Assembly: GCA_029964075.1 (NCBI GenBank)
Contig: CM057144.1
Location: forward strand, 15,151,281-15,215,280
DNA length: 64,000 bases
Reading direction: 5' to 3'
DNA from: Patiria pectinifera
Lineage: Eukaryota > Echinodermata > Asteroidea > Valvatida > Asterinidae
Under the pieces are notes generated by a model. That model was not told where the DNA came from and did not search any database. It saw only the letters and a list, made by a program, of their open reading frames with translations. Within the stretch, counting starts at the first letter, position 1, and every line of letters starts with the position of its first letter. The position numbers and the translations under genes were made by a program. Positions 47,889 through 61,500 of the stretch are shown in pieces.

Positions 47889-50800
47889 TACAGCCATCAT
47901 CTGCATGACTGTCAAAATGAAACATCACAAAATAGCCATCAACTGCATGGCCTTATAATCACACAAAAATCAGAATACTTACTTTATTTTCAAAAGAAAA
48001 AACTTTTCATGACCCAGTTTATATTGTAAAGTCGCCCTCATGTCAACCTGTATCTTATGTCATCAACGGAAGTAAGAAATTGAAACCACCTACTGCATGG
48101 CTGAAAAAGGCCGTCAACTGCATGGACGATACAAAAAAAACCCATCTTGTTCATGTTGTTTTAGCTATCATGTTCATGACAGTTGGAAGGGAAAACTAAG
48201 TAAATTTGCCATTTACTCCACGGCATAATTAACGCATTTCACGTAAAACATTTCTCGATTCTTATGTAAACCTTAACTTGAATGTCATTAGATTACATGC
48301 ACATAGGCTATTTGTGCACCACAATGCTTTCTGAGTATATTTCGGATTACAACTTTTCTTCCACATCTAACTTACTATTACTTTAACATGACCAAACCAA
48401 TTGTTACTTTATATCACATGAGAAACAAGTTGAAAGCCTTCAACCGCATTGCAGACATTAAAATTAAGAAGAATTTAAAAGCCATCAAACTGCATGACTT
48501 TTAAATACACCTTGAATCCATAAATGAATGAAGCCATTATCTGCATGGCTTTAAACAAAATAACAACAGTGACCGCGACTGCTTAGCCTAGGTGTAATAA
48601 ACTTCCCTTATTCTGACACTGTCTCACATTAAAGAGAAAATTTTTCAGTATTGGCAGCCATCATCTGCATGGCTGCAAAAATAGTCATAAAACAGCATTG
48701 CTACTTCCAACAAACAGCAGAATTTACAATATATTGTGTCACACTAAAATGTTATGCCACACGTCCAACACTGCTAATATGTTTCAAAGTCTTGGGGCCA
48801 TCAACTGCATGGCGTCTTGTTTATGTGAATCATGATAATTATAAATCATGAAGTTAGAGTTGAATATAACCATCTCCAACTGTATTACTGCTGTATGTGG
48901 TCTACAAATCTGACTACCACCCCCCCCCCCCAAAAAAAACACCCAACCCCAAAACAGCCATCAACTGTATGGCAATATGAATATTTAGACCAAAGTCTTA
49001 GATTACACATGATAAAACTGTCACCCTACACGCAGTGTTGCACAACCATCATCTGGATGACTGTATAATGTTGAAGTGCATGGAGAGACAATTAGTACAA
49101 AATTATTTTTAAATTGCAACTTCATGAGACTATTGTCACAGAATTATTTGTAAATTGCAAATCTTCATGTTACGGAATAAGGAGTCATCAACTGCATGGC
49201 CTCCTATTCCATCACAAAAATATGTATGATTACTTTTGTAATTAAATAAACTTTAAAAATCCAGTCATAAATATTGCAATGTCCTGAAAGTAAGCATATT
49301 ATAGAGGAAATAATAGCAATATACAATTATCATATGCATGACTGGATCTAGGCATCTATACAATGTCTTATCGTAAAGTAATATAGAAAACAGCAGTTCC
49401 AACACAGAATGGGAAGCCATCAACTGCATGGCCTCTTATCCAATTACGATTTTATGACCAGTACATCCCAAAAGAATACATCTACAACTTTCTACACAGA
49501 AAACACTGTATTCACTAATTATGTAGCCATCATCTGCATGACTATAGATTATTGTGGAATGGCTGAACACATCCAACAATGCTTACAAAAATACAATGCA
49601 TTTACTAAATTGCTACCTCTTTGAGTTACAGAATGAGGATATATCTACTGCATGGCCTCGAATGCAGTCAGAGAGTATCTATTTGTTGAGAGAAAACTTC
49701 AATGAAGCAATCATTTAGACTGATACTGAAACTGAATTAACAACATAAAAAAAACACGTCGCTGTACTGTAGCCATCATCTGCATGACTGGACAGGCTAT
49801 TATGAAAAATATTTATGGCAAAAAATCTAGCACTTCTTACAAAAATATGTCGAATTGTAACTTCAACATGAATGAGGAGCCATCAACTGCATGGCCTCCT
49901 ATTCAAGATACAAAATGTGTGGTTATTTCATCTCAAAATAGTAAATATGCAAGCTGCAATCAACTGGGTTTTGGGAGCCATCAACTGCATGGCCTCCTAT
50001 TCAAGATACAAAATGTGTGACTGTTTCAACTCGAAATAGTAAATCTCCAAGCGGCAATCAATTGGGTTTGGGAGCCATCAACTGCATTGACTCCTATTCA
50101 ATCACAACATTTACGACTTTTACATCCAAAAAGAATAAATCTACATGTTGCATTCCCAGTAGACAATGTACTAAATATAAAATGGACTAAATATAAAACC
50201 ATGTAACAATGCTTGCTGAAGTAATTTTGCGTTACAGAATGAGGATCCATCAACTGCATGGTCCCGAATTCAGTCACAACGTTTTTTGAAAATATGCTCA
50301 TATGCAACTATCATCTGCCCTGATACTACAAGTTAACAACTTGAAAAATATTTCACTCGGCTAAATGATAATACAGCCATCATCGTCATGACTGATAGCC
50401 TACATGATTTATGAACAAACATTTATGGCAAACAAATCTAACATTACTTACAAAATCTGTGAAATTGCAACTTCAACAAATATGAGGAGCCATCACCTGC
50501 ATGGCCTCTTATTCAAAACTACAAAATGTATGATTGTTACATCCCGAAAGAATAAATATGTAAGTTGCAATCACAGAAAACACTGTACTCACTAAATATA
50601 GCCATCATCTGCATGATTGTTGTGAAATGGCTGATGAACAATGCTTGTAGAAATATTTAGTAAATTGTAACAATTTGTTACAAAATGAGGATCCATCAAC
50701 TGCATGGCCTCGAATTCAGTTACAGACTACTTATTTGTTGAAAATATACTTAAATGCAACCATCATTTGCGCTGATACTCAAAGTTAACAACTGGAAAAA

Positions 50801-51545
50801 GAGTTCACTCACTCTGCTAAATGATATACAGCCATCATCTGCTTGACTGATGAAAAACATTCAAAAGGAACGAGGAGCCATCAACTGCATGGTCTCCTAT
50901 TCAATCACCAAATGTATGACTATTACATCCAGAAAGAGTAAAGTGCAATCACAGAAAAACCACTGTACTCACTAAATATATAACCACTATCTGCATGACT
51001 ATAGGTAGTTGTGGAATGGCTGAACACATAATTGTTACAATTAATGATCTGTTTGTAGCTAGCATCTCCAATGATGATGGCAGTTTAAACAAATATAACT
51101 TGAAGGAGGAGCCATCAACTGCATGGCCTCCTGTTCAATGGTAAAATATATGATTTCTTAAATTCTGAATTAATGTTCTGTTTGTAGCTAGCATCTCCAA
51201 TGATGGGAGTCAATACAAATATAACTTGAATAACTTGAAGGAGGAGCCATCAACTGCATGGTCTCCTTTTCAATCTGAAACTACCTATATCCCAAGGCTG
51301 AACACATCTAACACAAATTAGTGTATTGAAACTTCAAATTGAGAAGTCAGATCCATCAGCTGCATGGCCTCTTTCCAGATCCCCTAACTGATAGTGTGTC
51401 AAAATAAAAAAAAAACCAATGCAGCCGTCATTTGCCACGGTTTAATTACATTTAACAATAATCAGTCATGCATTGCGACTGCATTAACTGTACTTGTCGA
51501 CGTTATTACATATGTTTAAAAAGCCATCATCTGCATGACTGTTTA
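47889..51545. repeat. Hairpin-repeat array, right copy (about 35 units)
   Basis: Units recur about every 80-150 bases. Type A: arms GGAGCCAT/ATGGCCTCC, loop CAACTGC (49876, 49975, 51106). Type A': GGATCCAT/ATGGCCTCG (50243, 50687). Type B: ACAGCCAT/ATGACTGT, loop CATCTGC (47892, 49525, 49770). Types tend to follow A-B-A'-B in a higher-order repeat of about 390-460 bp in 49.4-51.0 kb. Some outer units at 48.4-48.8 kb have different stem bases that still pair: GCAG/CTGC at 48655, AAG/CTT at 48532, AAAAG/CTTTT at 48478. The array lies at the 3' side of RNF213-like copy 2, as the other array does for copy 1. Confidence 0.9.
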
Positions 51546-52401
51546 CTTAAAGTAATATTTAGCAAATAACATTAACTGTGTTTAAATTTGACAGACTTTT
51601 TGTCTACAAGATTCCAAGTCCAACTAAGTTATGGTAAACCAGCACTATTAAAACTTATCATTGTACACTTGAACTAAACAATATTAGTCATCAATGGCAC
51701 TAGCAGTATGATCATAACTCCAAGGAAACTTGGTACATGCTCACTCCTAATCTCGACGTAGCTTTGTAGTCTGCACAAAGATCTGAGCAAAATATATGAG
51801 AGAAAGACAAAACAGAAAATAAGAATATAAGTTGATACAATTTTCCATATGTAAGGATGCTTAAGTTTAAAGTAACAAATATTCAGGAGCACAGGTCAAT
51901 TTTTTTGGGAGGGGGGTGTGAGGTTGGCGATAGGAAAATATTTAGGCCGGGAAATATATTCAAACCGGGGGGGGGGGATGGCTTGGGGTGCTTTCTGTTC
52001 TACAACCCCTTTACATTACTCCTTATTAAAGAAGAGTCTGAACATGGAACCCCTCCTTCCTACCCCAATAAATGTATCTCACTTCTTTGTGGTCGCAATT
52101 ATAAACCTGGAGATTGTGAAACTGACAGTGTTAAATACATGCTTGACTCTTTTCAATAAACTGCTGAGGCTGAACCAATTCAACGTTTGACAATTACATT
52201 TGACATACCCTTGTCACCGCATCAGTATAAGCCAGCTGAAGGTGCTTTTGTCTTGTGTGAGTGTCCTCCGCGTTTTTCCTTTACTGCTTTTTCCTATTTA
52301 CGCGGCAGAGATAAGACACGAAGAATTTTGGAATTATCACAGTTATAAAACCACTGACTATCTCGATTGTGTCTCTTAAGGTAACAAGGAATACGATTAT
52401 A
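51546..52401. other. 3' flank of RNF213-like copy 2
   Basis: Aligns with 1340-2765 downstream of copy 1, apart from the extra block there. Contains G-runs at 51906-51918 and 51967-51978. No coding exon; may include 3' UTR. Confidence 0.5.
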
Positions 52402-52485
52402 TCATTGCCCAACCAGAGGCAATACGAATCTTGAAAATAGCAACTGCAGTGAAGAAGTAGAGATTGCCTTCTGGATTTTCAAGTT
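52402..52485 (-). CDS. RNF213: RNF213-like copy 2, predicted terminal coding exon
   Basis: 84 nt, 27 residues and TGA, after acceptor CAAATTAG|A and an 80-nt intron. Same length, phase and stop as the last exon predicted for copy 1. Reading through the intron instead gives about 30 extra residues without family character. Confidence 0.5.
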   Translation of the reverse strand, partial: NLKIQKAISTSSLQLLFSRFVLPLVGQ

Positions 52486-52565
52486 CTAATTTGTGCATCT
52501 TCAAAAGCAACTTTAAAGAATTCAAAAGTGTGTTTACATTTTAAACAGTTAAAAAAAACTAATAC

Positions 52566-55500
52566 CTGGATTGTCTTGTCCAAATATTCAAGGAGGTTCA
52601 CGATGTGGCAAAGTTGAGTGTCTCTGTGAAGAAGAGGTTTAACACGGTCATATCCAGCCATTCCTTTCAAACGATCTCGAAGTCGCTCGCTGGGGTTTGC
52701 GGGAAAGTCCCGTCTTACTCGGAGGTAGCGAAAAACAAACCTCTTTAGGAGGTCTCGGAACTGAATGACAACATCTGGAGGACGATCGGAGCATTTGCAG
52801 TGGGACCGAGGAAGCTCTTTACGATATTCTTTACTGAGTTTCTGTATGAAACCAGGTGACAGTAGAAGCTCCAAAAGGTTGTACAGCGCAACTATGTTCT
52901 TTAGCTTCATGGATCCTAGCAGGTCAGAAGATTTAATTAAGATGATGGAGTTCCACTTGCTGATGAAATCTGTAAATGTATCCTCTGGCTTTCCATTGGT
53001 TCTTTTGAGGAGACCCATGATTACCTCTACCGTTTGAAACAAGTCATTTGTTAACCCTTTTCTATCCCACCAAGTGACCTTATTGATATTGTGTTTTGAC
53101 AATGCTTCTTGTCTAACCATGGATGCCACGTCATCAAGAATACCCGTTGATGAACTGTACAAGTCATCGGCGAAGATAAAGCCTTCGAAGGTGCTCCCAT
53201 CAGTGATTATTACTTTGTTCAGGACAGTGTCTAATGCTACATTCATCTCAATCTGGTTCAGGTCATAAGTTATCTCCGTTCCATGCCCGTACTCTGTACT
53301 GATATCGTGATAACAGAGGAATCCATCAGATGGGGTTAGAATGACATCCTTCTTTCTAACCATGTTCAGAGGTTTGGTTGAAGCAGCAGCAAGATGGCTG
53401 TCCTTGACGAGAAAGCTGATTGCTGGACAGTCCGTGGTTGCAGCAATACTGAGTGCCTGCATCAAGAACGAATTCTGTGTTTCTTGGAGAGTCTTGATCA
53501 TTCGCTTCAAAGTGTTTTCCTCAGTCACTTTAGGCATGAGACACTCCTTGATCGGAGAGTCAAGTGTGATGTCGTCTGGACGGGTGGTTTCACCAGTAAG
53601 CTCAGTCCATGTGGCACAGACCTCATTGAATGCCTGCATAAAATCTGACCAAGGTTTGGACATAATTTCTGAATGCGCATCAAGCAGAACTCTGATTGGT
53701 TTTTTGCCATATTGGTGTGTGGCTCGTTGAAGGCTCATGTGACTACTCACCAGCAAATTCCATTTCAGCAATTTAGGGAGGAAGGCAATGTACTTTAGAG
53801 CATGGTATCGTGACAGTACAAGTTGAAGAAAGGGAAAAAGCTCTGAATTGTTGCTGCTGTGATCACAAAAGCATGCTCGGAGGTCTTCAAGTGATGACTC
53901 GCGCTTGTTACGAGACGATCTTTGTAAAATCTTGCGTGTGCTCTCATCAGTGTTATCCAGCTCATGTACGCAGTGATGAACGGATTCATCTGGTGTCCCA
54001 AACACTTTCAACGAATTTTCCAAAAATTGACGTTTAGCCAGGGTTGGATTTTGGAGTACCTTCTCAACAACGTTGTGAATATCTAACTCCAGATGATCGC
54101 ATGAGTATTGCGGAGAAACCAGCACTTCAGCGGTTTCCTTGATGATACAGTGAAGCAGCACAGAGGTGTCTTGCCAATTTGCCCTTAGTACTTTTCGCAA
54201 AATCGACCATAACTCTAGCATTCTGTCCTCCACCAGGCTGCCTTTACAAAAGGAAACCTTCTCAAAGTCATCTGGAAATAACTCAGTTGCAACATAGAGA
54301 CATCCATGAACCATGAAGTCAGTGACTAACTGCGATGCAATGGACATGGCTTTGTTTCCCTGAAGGGTATTCCACAACTGAAGTACAGGAGAATAGCTGT
54401 ATCCACTTGGCCTTTGGGCCTGTTGTGTTGATCGATTCTTATCTGGCGTTGCATTACAAAATATCACATTACTACAAGTTGGGCACTTTTGATCCTGGTT
54501 ATACCGTTGATCCTGTACAAACTGCAGTCCACAATGACAGACGACTGTTGTGGTGCATGCAGCTTCAGTTGAAGACTGTGTCTGTGATCCTGGAAAAAAT
54601 GTCCCATTCTTGGCCACAGCTTCTGATGAAAAGAGCTGCTGAAAGATACTCCGTTCTTTACCCGGTTGCATTGGACCAAGTACGACAGTGGCAAGGTGCA
54701 TTAACACGGAGGCAAATTGCGCATCGTGCACTTCAGATTTTTCCGACAACTGTAGTTTTCTTTTGAAGTCCGCAACCCCTGAAATACCTCTCATAACGTA
54801 ATACCACGCTGTTTCGTGGAGATTTGTACCTTCAATTTCATTGATGATCCACTGAGCATGACACTTCGTCGAGTCACTGAGACTTGTAGCATCAAGGTAG
54901 GAAAAATCGACAAGCACTGCCATGAGTGCAAGGCGGTGTTTTGGGGAGGTTCCGAGCTTACTGATGACAGCCTTCATTCCAGTTTTATCATCTTGATGAT
55001 GAAGCTGTGCTAATGCATCTCTCACGTCACTGTACATCTCCATGTAATACATCGGGCTATAACCAATAAATGGCCGAAGAAGACTTTCGGAATCTATATT
55101 TTGGAAGAATACGTCTGACTCTGAGAGAGAATACACTGCCTGACTCAGGTTAAACAAACTGATGTCTTGATGAAACATATACCTCAAGATCCACTTATGG
55201 ACATCGACTGGTGTTTCATCAGAGCTGCCTAAGAAATCAGCCAAACCTTTTAGTTCTTGAATAAGGGAAAACTCCGTCTCGCTTCGAGGAAAGTTTTCAG
55301 AACGGCTGCTGTCAGTGAACATCTCTGCCAAAACTCGGAACAGCTTGTTCAGAAATGCCATGGCACAAACAAACTTCAGCGAACATTTGGTGGAGGTAGC
55401 AACGACTTGGCTTGCAATGATAGAAGTGGCCATGTAACTAGAATGATCTTCCAACAAATTTCTTTTCATTAGGTTGCAGAAGCCACATTCTCCAATCAAA

Positions 55501-58500
55501 TCACAACACAGGGTTGCAAAATGAGTGTTCAGCCCATCTGGTTGGTTTTGAAGTATGTTGTCCAAAATGACAAGATTGTCCGTATGTCTGTCTTGATTCA
55601 CGTCCACATGGATGAGCTCCGTGAACACTGTTTCTTGGTCTGTATCATCAATTTCACTTCTTATGATAAGCCACATCACAAGTCGTGATCCTTCGATAAG
55701 ACTTCCATCATCAGTTACCAGAGATATGCAGATGTCCTCCAACAAAGGAGTTTCAACATTTGCTTCGATGCAACGACCGAAATACGTGGACAGAAAAAAG
55801 TGGTGTTTGGTCGTATCAGTCTCCCTGCTGCTCTTTTGCTGAATGGATTCGATAGTCTCCTTCACGAAACGGAAAATACGCTCGCTGTCCAAAACGTTGT
55901 CCTCTTCAATGGTGACAATCAGCTCACCAAGTTGAGCTAGAGAATGATCTGGAAGTTGACTTGGCAAGGCAAGCAAGTTGACAAAGTCTTTGCAAAAGTG
56001 TAAGTAATGGAGTTCCTTTGGCCGAGCCTCAATCTTTGCGGCTGATAACAAAATGTTGTTGACAAACCGTACCCATAATTTCTGACCGGTGAATTTCTTA
56101 ATAACATCTGTGGTTGGCAGCAAAGACTTGCATACAGATAAAACCAGTTGGAATTTTAGTGAACTTTCTCCGGCCTCCAGATCAAACGATGCGCTGTCAT
56201 CTGTTTCCATGTGGTTACTTGCAGCCACAAACTCCTCTTTTGTTGCACTCTGCTCATCTTCATGAAGATCCAAGCCGTTTCCTAGACTTAAGGTGCCAAC
56301 AACACTCTTCTTGCAGTTGCTACCAATAAAAGACATTAGCAGTTGCACGGGATCATTGCCCGTAGCCAGATGGTAAATGTGCAGAAGCTGAAGTTGGGCA
56401 GCTATAAGCTCAGAATTCATGAGAAGAGCAATATGCCACTTAGACAGTTCTTCATTTGCTGAAGACACCTCGCCAAGTCCCAACGTTTGATGCATTACGA
56501 GCAACTTTGTGGTATTGATGCGCATGTCAAGTGGCATCTGGCTCACATACATGCTTGAGAAGACATTACATAAGTCATTCAGATAGGACTGGATGTGCTG
56601 CGACAAGAACTCGTTATCGACAACCTGTGCCATGTCGTATGTGATAGCCTCCGGAAGCCCGCCATTTAAGATGCTGGTCAAGTTGACAACCATCTCTTCG
56701 GACTGTACAAAAGACTGTTCTGCAACAAGCTTTGCCACTGCATCTGCCCGAAGAAACTTCATGTGCTCCTCAATGATGGTGTAGAGCTTGTGGAAAAAAG
56801 GGAAACATAGCGCAGGTGGAGGTGTATCGATCTTGCATGATTCAATCCCTTTTGGATCTGGAAGGGATGTTGACCGAACGTCACAAACTGCTGGATTCAT
56901 GAGCATGGTTTCCCAGACTATCTGGCACTCTTCTCGGTTCAAGAAACTGTTCCATGCATTGTGTGCCTCAAGAAAGAACACGATCTTAAAGAGAGGCTGG
57001 CTAATTCTTCGTTTCACATGCTCTATCAGTGCAAGGATGAAACTGGCACACTCAAACAGTAATTCGACCTCACATGCAACAGCCACATGCCAGCTCATTT
57101 TGTCAATGGAAAATCCGTCAACAACCTCTTCCTTGATGTCATCTAAGATTTTCATTGACAGGCACTGTAGCAACTCGGGACACTCAGTCACCCTTCTAAT
57201 TAATTGGAGGATCTCATCTACAGTTTTTGACCGATGGTCGTATGAAATGCAAGAGAAACACCACAGAAGCTTATCCTTAATAACCGAGTCAATGTCAACT
57301 GATTTGGCACAGATGTCAGAGATGGACATCTTGATAACTTCGTCAACTTGTAGCTTTGGTTGTTCCAGTGAATCAAGTGTGACTTGTTGCCAACCACACA
57401 GGAAGTTGAACTGCCACGGAAAGGTCGTGGTCATTCCGCCAATACTCTGATCCCTTTCTACGTGGACTATAAAACAAGCGTGCTTCAGTCCTTGCGGAGA
57501 TCCTGCTTTTGTATACTCCTCCAAACATTTGTCAATTTGACATTTGGCCAAGAGCATATGTTGTGCGTTTAGAGATGTTTTGCACTGAAGAATGAAAAGC
57601 TGATCATAGCTCTCGACGAATCGTTGAAGTGCTTCTGTAAGCTGTCTCTCTGATTTGATTTGACTCAGTTTTGCAGCTTGCATTGTTAACAGACCATCCA
57701 TACATTGGTCCAAGTCAACATGAATAGTGCAGTAAGTATACACTATCAGCTTACATGGACGTATCTGGAATTCACCATCCACTAAGGATGCAGAGGGAGC
57801 TTGCTCAAAGATAGCATGTTGAAGGAAATGCTTCAGTCCACCGTTAAGTGGAAGATCTAGGTACTTCTTTTGGATGCAGAGTACTTCATCTTGTTCTTCA
57901 ATTGCCAAGTGTGACTTTGTCGCTCGTAGAATTGCATCAGTTGACGCAATCTTCAGCAGGTCTTGCTTACAGGTGTCTGCGATTTCTCTGAAGTCCATAG
58001 CCTGACTACTCATCTCTTGGCAGCGTAAAGCAACCAGAGAGGGAAGGGTATCAGTATGATAACCCAAGAAAGCTTGACTAGGAGTAAACTGCATTTCTTC
58101 TACTGTGGATATGTCCTCAACCCACCTACGCAAGGTGTCTATTGCTCGCTTCTGCTCATCACTGACAATATCCATAAACGTGAGCGTCTGCTTTTCAAAT
58201 CTGTTCAACAAGGGGGGATCTGAGTAATCAACCTTCTGCTGGTCGACGATGACTATGCAACGGAAATCTGGATGTACCTGACACATCGGGTTGTTGTAAG
58301 CCCCTAAAGCTACACGACAGTGTCTCTTCTTGCCAACAACTGTGTAGTTCTGATTTAGCATATCATACAGGCTGCTGTACACATTCTCCAAGTCACGAAG
58401 CACAAGAACGTAGCCTTCTTCCATACACAGAATGATCCTACTCAGTATACGGTAGTTGTATTCTTCTGATACGTCATCATCAAATCTGCTTCCGAGGAGT

Positions 58501-61500
58501 ATTATGGGCTTCTTGTTTAATTCAAACAATACTTTCTCTATGATGCTCAGCGCAGAGTCTCCACTTGTGATCAGCATGAGGTGTCGGGCATGTTTGTCTT
58601 CTAGGTTGTCTTTGATCAGGTCTAAAGCTGACGGATGCCTCTCAGGGTTTTGAGCAACATCCAATGCTTCCATGAATGTGTTCATGATGTCTGGCATATC
58701 TGATCGAATTCCTCCAAAGTTTCGACGAAGCCCACTTTCTAAAGAACTTGGTCCTTTTTGAGTGCTTCGTGGCATTGCCATACTTTTGATGAGAGAATAA
58801 TAATCCCTCAAGCCATGGAAGTTTGCGTGTGTTTGTTTATGCTGGTAGTCATAGTATGCCTTGGCAAGCTTTTTCAACTGCTGGTCATCTCTCGGTTTGT
58901 GTGCATCAGTCTCAGAAGCTCTTCGTTGTGCACTCTCGTCGCGGATTGACTTTGCAGTCTCGAATAGTTCTTCTTCATTTGGCTCCGGCCGAGACAGATG
59001 AACAGCTCGATTCATTTTTGCCGCATCAAGTGCCCAGTTAGATATTCCAACTACAGCCATCTCAGGGAAATCACCCGTGCTAGGTTCCAACAAACTGTGA
59101 AGAACCTTGAGGGGATTGAAGGAGGATTTTTCCGCTAGACCTATATTATCTAGGAGGACAACTGGTTTGATGTCCGGATTAGCCTCCTTGTAGCGTCTTG
59201 CCTTTTCAAAGACCTTTATGATCCCTTCCGATGTTGATGACTCTGAACCTTGAAAGGAAACGACATAGACAGCTGGCAGTGTCTTGAAAAACTCATCGTT
59301 TGAGTCTGGTCCCCTGAGATTACTGCGGATAAGTTGCATTGAAAGTGACTTGCTGCAACCCGGTTTTCCAATCAAAAACACAGGAATCATATTAAGGATG
59401 GAAGTAAGGACAACAAACACATTTTCCCTCAGGGCCTCATTCTTGGCTATCCCCTCCGGGAGTTCCATCCTATTCAGAATGTCCAGTTGCTCTTTTCTTA
59501 AGACCTCATCTATCTCCTCCTCCTCCAGACGATAATACTTCTTTTGAAAGATTTTGGCTACGTTTTCTCTGTACATCTGTCTATCATCTGATGAAGATAA
59601 CCGTGAATGATAGCAGTGGGCGAGTGCAAGGATGATAGCTCTCACTTCAGAGTCCAAATAGACAGTGTGGTTCAGTTTTGCAGTGCCTTTCTTCTGCAGC
59701 ATGTTTTTCATCCATTTAGCGAGATAAAAGCACCGTTTGATGTCACGAAGGCTCACGCAATACTTGTTATTCATGTTACACCTGATGAAATTTTGCGACA
59801 TAATCAACAAGTCAACAAAAAGTGAAACCAAGTCTTCCCTGATGTCAGTGACCATCCGGTGAGTATATGCTTCTTCCTCCTTTGCGTTCAGTGCGCCATA
59901 ATCCCAGACGTAGTCCGTCAAGGTCTCTGGAAGTGGATGAACTCTGTATACCAACTTCGACTGTTCGTCAACAGTAAGCTTTCTTTGAAGACCTGACGTA
60001 TGATGCTCTCCTTTTCTCAGCGAATAAGCATTGCAGGCTGCAAGGAATACCAGATTTGATGGTAGGCATTCGCCTAAACACGTTTGATGACAGATTATCT
60101 CACTCAGTAGTCCTAGGTGATCACAAGTGTTTATTTCATCAAGAAAACACCAGATCTCTTGATCAAGGTTATCCTCTGCGTCTTCCCGCAATTTGGTGAC
60201 AAAGTCGATAATCGCCTGTTTACAAACGCCAGCGTGAAAATTCAGTACCTTGAACGGAACCTCACAAATTCGAGCTAGGAAAGTGATAAGGGTAGTCTTA
60301 CCACATCCCGTTTCACCCATGATGACAACTGGGACACGTGACTTAACCCTCATGTGAATCAACACCATCTTCATGAAGTTGTCAGGTGTTAGTGCGTAAC
60401 TTGCTTTCAAGTGGCCAAGCTTGTTTTTTTGGAATGGATCACGCGTGTTCCTGCATATTTTTTCCAGGATGCCTTGCAGCTGGACTTGTTCCATACTCTG
60501 ATAATTTGGAAGCTTGTTTTTAAGTTGTTTTTCAAACAGGTCCTTGACACTTTCAGGAACTTGGCTGAGCAGACGGTACATGGGAGATAATGTCTGTGTA
60601 TCCGATTGATTGAATACGACCGTCAGATGATTGCTGTCTGCCCACTGCACCATGCCGTTAACACGCTCTACCATCTTTTCTGCGGTAACGGACGGACCCC
60701 GAGCATGATCACTCAGAGCTACAACCGCATCTCTACCAGTCAGTGGTTGTGTGCCACTTGATTCCACAGAGCGTGACGAAAACTCCTTTGCCACAGCATC
60801 AAGGGCATTGAAAACATCGGACCGTACTCGATGTGAACCTGCCCCTAACATGTCCTGCAGACCTTTGGTAGTAAAAAAATGGGATGCTGACATCTTCCTT
60901 AATTCTGTAGCAAGGACATTCAGAAACATGTTGACAGTGGTAAATGCCATTTTAGACGTCAGGGAAAAATTCTCCTTCAAAAGCTGCTTGCATTGGCCAT
61001 CGGAGAGGATTCTGGCTTTCAAGGGTCCGGTCAAATGTATTTCGTTTGAATCAAGTACTCTGTCTTTGGATGCTTGGAGATAGTGGCAAACTACTTGAAC
61101 AGGGCTGTTTATTTCTGTACTAACCAGGTAACTATCGTAGTTGTCCCATTCTATGTGACGCCTGTTGAAATTACTGCAGTTTGTCAAAGAGTTGCGAAGG
61201 TGGTGCTGCTGCGTGTTTGAAATCTCAATGAAGACCTCATTATACCTCAACTCACATAAATGTGTGCCTGACACGACCATGCCAATAACCAATAGCTCGA
61301 AAATGAAAGAATCGACTAGGCTTGGACAAGACGTCGGTCTTATGTCAACGTGTAGTACTTGGAACCCGGATGAAGACTTTTGAAGAAGCTGCTGAACTAA
61401 TTCCTTCTTTGTCACGTTCCCTCCAATCTCAAAACAAATGGCATTCTTTTCTTTCTTTGCCGCTTTACTTGCTATATACTCCGACTTTCCAAGTCCAGGA

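Noticed and set aside
47889-51545. CRISPR-like array
   Set aside because: Repeats are short and inexact, spacers resemble each other, there are no cas genes, and the host is eukaryotic.
56788-57450. 220-aa plus-strand frame
   Set aside because: It lies wholly antisense to conserved RNF213-like coding sequence; composition is that of a shadow frame.
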